In this document: piece by piece, positions 13,769-19,552 of the stretch
Layout of the letters: each line of letters opens with the position of its first letter
Numbering within the stretch: the stretch's first letter is position 1
Origin: Marinospirillum sp.
GTDB taxonomy: Bacteria; Pseudomonadota; Gammaproteobacteria; Pseudomonadales; Halomonadaceae
Direction: 5' to 3'
DNA: 21,359 nucleotides
Assembly (NCBI RefSeq): GCF_014859565.1
Contig: NZ_JACUUA010000049.1
Span: 1-21,359, forward strand
Position numbers and translations under genes: made by a program
Notes under the pieces: model-generated
What the model was told of the DNA's origin: nothing
Seen by the model: only the letters and a program-made list of their open reading frames with translations
Database searches by the model: none

Positions 13769-15469
13769 TTACATCGAAGGGCTGGCGGCAGCAGCCACAT
13801 GAGCAGATGGCTGATCATCAAGATCCATGCCGCCAAAGCTCAGGTTGTCAAAGTTCATGCTGCTCATATCCAGGCGATCGGACATCCTGGTAAAGGCCTT
13901 TCCAAATCGATCTGAAATGTCATCTGTAGCCAAAGCGACCTGGGTGCTGGTTCGTGACCACAGTGATGGATCGCTGTGAGGCACATTTTTAAGGCCTGTC
14001 TCAACCACTCTGCGTGTGATTTCACTGACCTCATCAGCGCTACCGGTGAGTACGCTGTGATCCAGGAAACCGCCATCGCTCAGCCCTTGGTTCACCGCGT
14101 TACGCTCACTGATCAAGTTAACATGATGAATGCTCTCTGTGAACTGTGCATGCTGCACTTCATAAATCGCATTCACGGCACGATCAGCAATCACCTTGCT
14201 GTCCATTGATCCCATGGATTCTGCAGCCTGATAAGCCATACCATGAGCCAGAGAGCCGGCCACGTCATCCAGGCCAGGGGATTTGATGAACTCCGGATTG
14301 CGATCAGCCATAATCCGTGCGGCATGAATACCGGATACACTGATCTCAGCATCACCGCTGGCAGCACTGATAGCCAAATCAGACATCTGTGAATGCGCGT
14401 CCTGCATCGCGCCCCGCTCAGTTTTGCCTTCTGAGACCCCTTGCTGGTACACGCCGCGCATGGTCATCAGGCCGGCCACCACCGATTGCTCAAATTGCTG
14501 GCGCTCGTAGTGCGGCTGACCAGGATCGGCACTGACATCCAGGGCTGTGTTGGCTGCCTCAGCAGTCGTCAGGTGACCCACAAACTTCATCAGGGTTTCC
14601 ATCTGCAGCTGTAGGCGGGCTTTTTCAGCGCCATCCTGCAGTGCAGTCACCAAAACCGCAGAAGGTTCAACGGCACCTGCTGGTTCGGACACCGCTTCAG
14701 CCAGCGTCTCCGATGACTCAGGCGCTGGTGGCGCAGCTTTTGCTGGTGCGGCCGCCACAGCAGGCGCAACAGCTTGAGCGAGCGCGGCAGATTCGACCTT
14801 GACGGGATTGGCGGTCGGCTCGACCTTCTCCGCAGGCAATACTAAATCGACAGTTTTCTCAAGTGGCGAGTAATCATTCATCTGAACAATGGATTCAATG
14901 GCTGCGTTTGCTGCGGCATTTTCCATTGAGAATGAAGGTTGAGAGGGGCCGGATGCTGCTGTTGCGCTCAGCATCACGGCAGCTGCCATGCCAGCCACCA
15001 CGGTGCCGATTTTATTGTTTTCGATGGTTGATTTAAAGCTTTCAATGCCATCGGAGATTGCTCGTACAAAGGCACTGGTCTTCCTTGCAGCAAAGGAGAA
15101 TACTGCGCCTAGTGTTGACCGCTTAGCACCCTTACCATGGCGCTCCACAGTCGTGCCCTCGCCCACACCCAAGGCAAAGCCAGTGTCGGCAGCCAACAAG
15201 TCTTCCGCAGGATTGCTTTGTAGCGTACTCATCAAATGCTGCTGCAGGTCAAACCCTTTCGGGTCAGCCATGAATTCAGCGTTGTCTTCCAGGCTTGAAG
15301 TATCCACGCCTTCTTTGCGCAGATTGCTCAGCATGGTGCCAATCAGTTCTGCGTGCGCGAGTTCACGACGCTTGCGTTCAGCGGCGATTGGATCAAAGGG
15401 GCGAGCAAATACATCTTCAGTATTCAGCTCAAGCGCATTGTCAGGGTTGCTGCCGTAGGGATTAAACAT
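13769..15469 (-). CDS. Large alanine-rich single-pass membrane protein, unknown function
   Basis: 566 residues, with GGAGG eight bases before the ATG. The N-terminal ~150 residues are soluble and charged. One membrane segment follows at about 154-172 (IGTVVAGMAAAVMLSATAA), then an Ala/Pro-rich low-complexity stretch (about 225-270: AQAVAPAVAAAPAKAAPPAP) that looks like a periplasmic spacer. A long helical C-terminal domain ends in a Met/Asp-rich tail. The topology, with a cytoplasmic head and a Pro/Ala-linked periplasmic domain, resembles envelope-spanning proteins such as TonB or SPOR types, but no such domain is recognised. Transcription probably starts at the bipartite element 15504-15528. 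The leader contains CACCT, complementary to the AGGTG at its ribosome site. Confidence 0.85.
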   Translation of the reverse strand: MFNPYGSNPDNALELNTEDVFARPFDPIAAERKRRELAHAELIGTMLSNLRKEGVDTSSLEDNAEFMADPKGFDLQQHLMSTLQSNPAEDLLAADTGFALGVGEGTTVERHGKGAKRSTLGAVFSFAARKTSAFVRAISDGIESFKSTIENNKIGTVVAGMAAAVMLSATAASGPSQPSFSMENAAANAAIESIVQMNDYSPLEKTVDLVLPAEKVEPTANPVKVESAALAQAVAPAVAAAPAKAAPPAPESSETLAEAVSEPAGAVEPSAVLVTALQDGAEKARLQLQMETLMKFVGHLTTAEAANTALDVSADPGQPHYERQQFEQSVVAGLMTMRGVYQQGVSEGKTERGAMQDAHSQMSDLAISAASGDAEISVSGIHAARIMADRNPEFIKSPGLDDVAGSLAHGMAYQAAESMGSMDSKVIADRAVNAIYEVQHAQFTESIHHVNLISERNAVNQGLSDGGFLDHSVLTGSADEVSEITRRVVETGLKNVPHSDPSLWSRTSTQVALATDDISDRFGKAFTRMSDRLDMSSMNFDNLSFGGMDLDDQPSAHVAAAASPSM

Positions 15470-15503
15470 GGGTTACACCTCCAGAAAAAGTCTTCTTCAA
15501 GGT

Positions 15504-15528
15504 GGTATAGCCACAACTTAAAGGCTTG
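15504..15528 (-). promoter_or_regulatory. Bipartite promoter-like element, AAG-N11-TGGC-TATACC
   Basis: Minus-strand CAAG, eleven bases (CCTTTAAGTTG), TGGCTATACC, 34 bases before the ATG at 15469 and directly after the ASCH gene. Confidence 0.65.
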
Positions 15529-15534
15529 GGGTTT

Positions 15535-15888
15535 TCACTCGGCAGAACCGGGCAGCTTAACCCAGGTTACCGCGCCCCTTGGATGTACATAAGGGACAGG
15601 GGTTTCGTAGCGCACTGCACCAGAAAGTATCCAGGCATGATTCCAGTGTTCAAGCAGATTAAGATCCTGAACCCGGTGCCGGTCTTGCTGCATGAAGGCC
15701 GTTTGATCTGAAATGTTTTTCAGTACGCCAGTCAGGCTGACCTCTCCGACAATGAGTCCAGTTCCTTGCTCGATTAATCCGATGCGTCCGCGAACCCGTG
15801 TCGAGCGACTGCGCATTTCCCAGGTCTTTTCTCCGCTTAGGATCAGGTCAATCCATGGCTGCCTGACTATCAATGCTCGGTCGATCAT
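15535..15888 (-). CDS. ASCH-domain protein
   Basis: A 117-residue protein. The opening RALIVRQPWIDLILSGEKTWEMRSR, followed by RGRIGLIEQGTGLIVGEVSLTG, is the signature of ASCH/PUA-like domains: a strand, an amphipathic helix ending in G-x-K-x-x-E-x-R, then the RG-x-(I/V)-x-L loop. ASCH domains bind RNA or modified nucleosides; some bacterial members act as RNases or amidohydrolases on modified cytidine. The ATG overlaps the preceding stop (ATGA), so it is translationally coupled to 15885-16136. Which ASCH activity applies cannot be told from the sequence. Confidence 0.9.
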   Translation of the reverse strand: MIDRALIVRQPWIDLILSGEKTWEMRSRSTRVRGRIGLIEQGTGLIVGEVSLTGVLKNISDQTAFMQQDRHRVQDLNLLEHWNHAWILSGAVRYETPVPYVHPRGAVTWVKLPGSAE

Positions 15889-16136
15889 CGCACCGTCACC
15901 CAGCGCTCAGATGATTCTGCTGTGCCACCAATAGACAGCCACACACCATATTCCGGATCAGCTGCCACTGTTCCTGCCGGCCATTCCTCGGCTTGCGGAA
16001 GTTCTCGGCACCAACCAACAGCCTTGTGATCTTGAAACATCACAAAACCAGAGTCCATCAGATTGTTATTCAGCCACTCCTTCGCCCTTTGTTTCCAGAT
16101 GCGCTCAGCACAGGGAAATTGTTCCATGCAAGTCAC
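15885..16136 (-). CDS. Small partner protein coupled to the ASCH gene
   Basis: An 83-residue protein starting with GTG at 16136, which has GGAG six bases upstream; an ATG three codons later is poorly placed. It has several tryptophans and an alpha-then-beta layout (CAERIWKQRAKEWLNNNL, SGFVMFQDHKAVGWCRELP, PEYGVWLSIGG). It overlaps the ASCH gene by four bases, which suggests the two act together, for example as a toxin and control protein or as two subunits. I do not recognise the family. Confidence 0.7.
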   Translation of the reverse strand: MTCMEQFPCAERIWKQRAKEWLNNNLMDSGFVMFQDHKAVGWCRELPQAEEWPAGTVAADPEYGVWLSIGGTAESSERWVTVR

Positions 16137-16247
16137 TTGACGCTCCTTATTGCTTTTGTGTTTTTGTTTCTGAGGAAAAGTACAGGTATTCCCATATTTC
16201 GGAAGGGTATTTTACGGAGATTGTTGATTTTTTTCAATGTATGAAAA

Positions 16248-16266
16248 AAGCGCCATATAGGCGCTT
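16248..16266 (-). terminator. Rho-independent terminator after 16284-17333
   Basis: Minus-strand AAGCGCC-TATAT-GGCGCTT followed by a T-run (A-run at 16244-16249 on the plus strand). The remaining intergenic bases to 16136 are AT-rich and must contain the promoter of the ASCH pair, which I could not pin down. Confidence 0.85.
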
Positions 16267-16283
16267 TGCTGTTTAATGTGCGA

Positions 16284-17333
16284 TCAGATCACCGGTGGCG
16301 AACGATCAACAGGCACCGTTTGCAGTGGATTCAGTTCAGCGCATTTTTGAAGCGCACCCTTTACTGCTTCAAGCGGATCATCGTAATCTGCAAGCCAATC
16401 AGCAAGGCGAAGCCTGTTCCGGTTATCGCCCTGAAAGTCTGGATGATTCACTGTTGGTCGCTTGTAAGCGCCCCAAAAAGATCCAGCATCCTTGGGGCTT
16501 GCAGGGTCGATAATGATGTCATCGCGTGAGCCTGTTTCGGCAAGGCAGCGCAGTTCAATATCATAATGTGCACCGGGAATAATCAGGTCTTCCCCTTCCA
16601 GGTAGTTTTCAGCAATAACCGACTTGAAGACTTGCGAGGCATCCAACAGATCAGGACGACTCAAACAAAAAGCCAGCTGATCAACGGCACTCTTTTCGCT
16701 CAGATCCAGTGCCTGACGATTACAGACATTTTCCACATGATTCATTTGCTGTTCGGGCGGCATCTGAAGAAACTCACTGACAGTGAAATTCATTTCACCG
16801 CGAGTCGGCATAGCATTGTGCATCATAAACTCAAGCAGGCCTTCAGATCCTGGCTTGCAGGTCGCAAAGATCATGGCTGCCTCCTTGGTGACCGCTGTGA
16901 GCGCTGCATCATCAAGCTTTCCGATTTTTGTCAGCAAATCAACCAGCTCCAGAGCGGAAAGCTTGGCATCACGTTTCACCTTGGCTGACTCGGCCAGCGC
17001 CAGCCAGGTTTCAGGCTGAACCGGACGGCCTGCCCAACCCTTAATCTTATGGTGGCTCAGCCACTCGGCAAGCCGTTCTGGAGACTCCAGCGCAGGACTG
17101 GCCGGTGTGCCTTCAGATGTGGTCTCATACATCATGAAGTGGGTCGTTTCATTGGGGTGCCAGTCCGGCATAAAGTCATCCGCAGTCGGGCGCGTGGCTT
17201 CACTTCCGTCTTCAAGCTCCCACTCCTTTATCCTTTCAGCCTTCTCTTCTGCTGAGAACAGAGGGATAAATTTGCCCTGGCTATCTTTGGGGTGTTCCCA
17301 TTTTCCAGGTACCATTCGGACTTCACGCTGCAT
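16284..17333 (-). CDS. Unknown protein with THFMMYETTSEGTP signature
   Basis: 349 residues from the ATG at 17333 (GGAG seven bases upstream). The first ~110 residues include RMVPGKWEHPKDSQGKFIPL, ADDFMPDWHPNETTHFMMYE, TTSEGTPASPALESPERLAE and WLS. This block is widely repeated in hypothetical proteins of plasmids and integrative elements, where it usually makes up most of a shorter protein. Here ~230 further residues follow, mostly helical and unrelated to anything I know, so it looks like an extended or fused form. It has its own bipartite element upstream and a terminator downstream, so it is a single-gene unit. Function unknown. Confidence 0.85.
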   Translation of the reverse strand: MQREVRMVPGKWEHPKDSQGKFIPLFSAEEKAERIKEWELEDGSEATRPTADDFMPDWHPNETTHFMMYETTSEGTPASPALESPERLAEWLSHHKIKGWAGRPVQPETWLALAESAKVKRDAKLSALELVDLLTKIGKLDDAALTAVTKEAAMIFATCKPGSEGLLEFMMHNAMPTRGEMNFTVSEFLQMPPEQQMNHVENVCNRQALDLSEKSAVDQLAFCLSRPDLLDASQVFKSVIAENYLEGEDLIIPGAHYDIELRCLAETGSRDDIIIDPASPKDAGSFWGAYKRPTVNHPDFQGDNRNRLRLADWLADYDDPLEAVKGALQKCAELNPLQTVPVDRSPPVI

Positions 17334-17374
17334 GGTGGTGCTCCTTCTTTGTCTTCGGATCATTGTTCTCTGTC

Positions 17375-17399
17375 GGTATAGCCATCAGAATCAGACTTG
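17375..17399 (-). promoter_or_regulatory. Bipartite promoter-like element, AAG-N11-TGGC-TATACC
   Basis: Minus-strand CAAG, eleven bases, TGGCTATACC, 41 bases before the ATG at 17333. Confidence 0.65.
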
Positions 17400-17486
17400 T
17401 GGTTTGAGAACATTCTCGCGCTCAGGTCGGGCATGCCAGGCTTACTTGAACTTGATAATGAACGGCGATATGATCAATCATTTTTT

Positions 17487-17819
17487 TTACCACTCATAAT
17501 TTCTGTTTTCTGGCTTAAACCCATCCCCCGTAGCACGCTTGCGCTTTTTGCCAGCAAGCTTTGCCATCATGATTGGCGAAGGGGGTTGCTCCGGAAGAAA
17601 TAAATCAAGCTGATCAGTCAAGCCAAGGGCCTGCATGATCGCAATAAAGGTTTCCAGTTGGGAGTTCCCGCGCTCAGCGCTGGTCACCGCTTTTGCCGAT
17701 ATGCCAGCCACCAGGGCAACTTGCGCCTGCGTGAGGTCCGCATTCAGGCGAGCCTGCCTTAATCGTTCACCAAGAGCTGCGGCAAGTGCAGGAGCGGTCT
17801 TTATTGAACTAAGCCTCAT
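17487..17819 (-). CDS. XRE-family (HipB-like) DNA-binding regulator
   Basis: A 110-residue protein from the ATG at 17819; longer frames run through the inverted repeat and are not credible. A helix-turn-helix spans about residues 20-75 (ERLRQARLNADLTQAQVALV, then AGISAKAVTSAERG), followed by LGLTDQLDLFLPEQPPSPIM and a basic KLAGKKRKRA tail. The LDxxLPEP-xxSP(x)-LAKLxGKxRxRA ending is typical of HipB-like antitoxin regulators. No hipA-like toxin follows: only ~120 bases remain before the next gene's promoter element. It probably controls itself through the 31-bp inverted repeat whose left arm overlaps its start codon. Confidence 0.88.
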   Translation of the reverse strand: MRLSSIKTAPALAAALGERLRQARLNADLTQAQVALVAGISAKAVTSAERGNSQLETFIAIMQALGLTDQLDLFLPEQPPSPIMMAKLAGKKRKRATGDGFKPENRNYEW

Positions 17820-17895
17820 GATGCAATACACCCTTAAGGTTTCATTATTTGCCAAAATAGGCACTAATGAAACCTTAAGGGTGTATTGCATCATG
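17817..17895. repeat. 31-bp perfect inverted repeat at the XRE gene start
   Basis: Arms 17817-17847 and 17865-17895 are exact reverse complements over all 31 bases. Inside the 17-base centre a further GCC/GGC pairs. Each arm contains the palindrome CCTTAAGG. The left arm contains the XRE start codon; the right arm contains the last codons (HDAIHP) and stop of the upstream gene. It may be an operator, a cruciform, or the product of inverted duplication of the XRE 5' region. Confidence 0.95.
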
Positions 17896-18476
17896 CTGAC
17901 CACCACCTTGCAGCTGATTGATAATGGCAGGAATCGCTATTTCTTTCAGTGAGGCAGATACATGTCTTGACGAACCAACGCCAGCCATAGCGGAAAGTTC
18001 GCTATTCAGCCTGCGCCCGAGTGCCTCAGAAACCTTTTCTTGAACCAAGACCGGATATGCATCACTTCCTTGAAAATAATGAGCATTAATGCTTTGAGTG
18101 ACCGCGAAATCTCCATTCCCAGACCAGTCAGAAAGGCGAAAGCTGGCCAGTAGCGCCCCGTTCTTTTCGTCCGGAGTTTCTATGGGAATGATTGCTTCAA
18201 AATCTTCGTGTTTGCTCGCTTTTCCGGATGAAGTTTTGTTGACAATCCCTTCCACTCCACCTGGCTTGATGCCAAAAACATCCGTCATGACATCCCACGG
18301 CGTTTTTAAGTCATCAAAAAAGCCTCTGTGTTAATGGCAATAAAAGCCTTTCCTTTGCCATTGTCATGGAGGCTGCATTGAAATGCTCGATTATCAGCGT
18401 TGATCATATCTACGAAGGTTTTCAGTGTTTCACCGCTCTCCGGCATCAGAAGACCATTTACTTTGCTGCGTCTCAT
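17875..18476 (-). pseudogene. Gene split by a -1 shift at a poly-T run (or programmed frameshift)
   Basis: The ATG at 18476 opens a 56-codon frame (MRRSKVNGLLMPESGETLKT..., AFIAINTEAF) that stops at 18306. A -1 shift on the six T of 18316-18321 (T TTT TTG) joins it to FFDDLKTPWDVMTDVFGIKPGG..., which runs to 17875 and gives about 200 residues. Both parts look like one protein. Either one T was lost or the ribosome slips there. The C-terminus, including HDAIHP-stop, lies in the right arm of the 31-bp inverted repeat, so the original end may have been replaced. A bipartite promoter element lies upstream, which suggests the gene is or was expressed. Family not recognised. Confidence 0.7.
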
Positions 18477-18512
18477 GATTATTTTTTTCCTGATTGTTTG
18501 ATCGATTAAATC

Positions 18513-18537
18513 AGTTTAACCACACCAAAAGGACTTT
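18513..18537 (-). promoter_or_regulatory. Bipartite promoter-like element, AAG-N11-TGGT-TAAACT
   Basis: Minus-strand AAAG, eleven bases, TGGTTAAACT, 36 bases before the ATG at 18476. The -10-like part is the most divergent of the eight. Confidence 0.5.
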
Positions 18538-18540
18538 CCT

Positions 18541-18575
18541 TAAAAAAGTAAACCCGGCCTATCCTGCACCGGGTT
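18541..18575 (-). terminator. Terminator after the glutathionylspermidine-synthase-like gene
   Basis: Minus-strand AACCCGG-N11-CCGGGTT followed after TAC by six T. It lies 134 bases past the stop at 18709. The intervening stretch holds only a weaker AGGAGG/CCTCCT hairpin (18609-18634). Confidence 0.7.
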
Positions 18576-18708
18576 GTGGGTGATTCCATTTTTACTGACG
18601 ATTCAGACAGGAGGGGTAACTTTTTGCTCCTCCTTCGTATTTTCTTATTGTCTTATTTTGCAGATAGTGGAGCCTATAGGTTTCCTTGTCAATTTCAGGT
18701 GAGATACA

Positions 18709-19458
18709 TTATCCGGAGATGATGTGCGGTAAAAAACGGCTTGAATCCTTGGTAATCACGGAATTGTCTTCTCGGATGCCTATACCGCATGCCCGATCAC
18801 CCACCACCCAGCTGCCGATTAGTGTGTAGGCATCACCAAACTTGGGGAGTGGGTGGAAGGCTTGCTGAATGTATCCCGGGCGTTTTGCTGCATACCCCCC
18901 TTGAACCTCATGCAGTTGACCGGCATGATCCATCAATTCAATATTTTTTCCTTCAGGGGAGAAAAAGGGCTTGCGCACCCAGCCTGATTTGAGTGGCTGA
19001 TCCGGGGTCTCATCAAAAAAAGAGGGAAGAAGGTTCGGGTGACCTTCATGGAATTGCCAGAGCAGTGGCAAAATGGCCTTATTCGACAGAATGATCTTCC
19101 ACTCTGGTTCAAACCATTCTGTTTTGCTCTCTGCAAGGAAGGGCGAGAACTTATCCTCAAACATATCCTCCCAGGGACAAAGCTTGAATATGTTGCGGAT
19201 CGGGAGCTCATTGGCGCATAAAAAGTGCTGCCACAGATCCCCTTTTGGACGTTCCTCACGCTTCAATTCGATATCGCCCAAGCCAATATCTTCAATGGCT
19301 ACATAAGGGGCGGATAAGCCAGCCTGAGCGGCAATATCCTGCATGTATTGCACTGTCCCGCGATCTTCTTCACTGTGCTTTGTCGATGCAAAATACAGCG
19401 TCCTATCATCAATGCGCTCAGCCGGCGCTTGATAAGGTTGCAGGTATTGAATTGCCAT
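18709..19458 (-). CDS. C-terminal glutathionylspermidine synthase (YgiC/YjfC-like) domain, N-terminally truncated
   Basis: A 249-residue protein matching the C-terminal part of the glutathionylspermidine synthase family: DRGTVQYMQDIAAQAGL, FKLCPWEDMFEDKF, EPEWKIILSNKAILPLLWQ (about 118-134), GHPNLLPSFF, VRKPFFSPEGKNI (161-173), and LIGSWVVGDRACGIGIREDN (213-232) with SRFLPHII. Full-length YgiC/YjfC proteins have about 385 residues, so roughly the first 135 (part of the substrate and ATP-grasp region) are missing. The best ribosome site (GGAG) serves an ATG at 19468 in another frame, which encodes MSNNGNSIPATLSSAG and stops; the in-frame ATG at 19458 lacks a clear one. It may be a decayed copy or a re-used domain. 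Confidence 0.88.
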   Translation of the reverse strand: MAIQYLQPYQAPAERIDDRTLYFASTKHSEEDRGTVQYMQDIAAQAGLSAPYVAIEDIGLGDIELKREERPKGDLWQHFLCANELPIRNIFKLCPWEDMFEDKFSPFLAESKTEWFEPEWKIILSNKAILPLLWQFHEGHPNLLPSFFDETPDQPLKSGWVRKPFFSPEGKNIELMDHAGQLHEVQGGYAAKRPGYIQQAFHPLPKFGDAYTLIGSWVVGDRACGIGIREDNSVITKDSSRFLPHIISG

Positions 19459-19518
19459 TATTGCTCATGATGTTTACTCCAAGCTTTCGATGCGTAATGT
19501 ATTGCAGCCAGTAACAGC

Positions 19519-19543
19519 ACTATAACCATCGGTAAATTTCTTA
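19519..19543 (-). promoter_or_regulatory. Bipartite promoter-like element, AAG-N11-TGGT-TATAGT
   Basis: Minus-strand TAAG, eleven bases, TGGTTATAGT, 60 bases before the ATG at 19458. It lies just past the methyltransferase stop, giving the downstream gene its own start. Confidence 0.65.
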
Positions 19544-19552
19544 ACTTTTACA

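Noticed and set aside
17364..17486. Remnant of a hipA-like toxin after the XRE gene
   Set aside because: I translated all minus-strand frames; an ATG overlaps the XRE stop but the frame ends after seven codons, and no HipA motif appears.
17487..17906. Longer XRE protein starting at 17906
   Set aside because: The extra residues are encoded by the inverted repeat itself and are mirrored on the other strand; the helix-turn-helix family fits the start at 17819.
3936..19543. Sigma-28 (FliA) promoters as an explanation for the shared element
   Set aside because: FliA sites have GCCGATAA about 14 bases after AAAG; here the gap is 11 bases to TGG[C/T]TA, and no motility genes are present.
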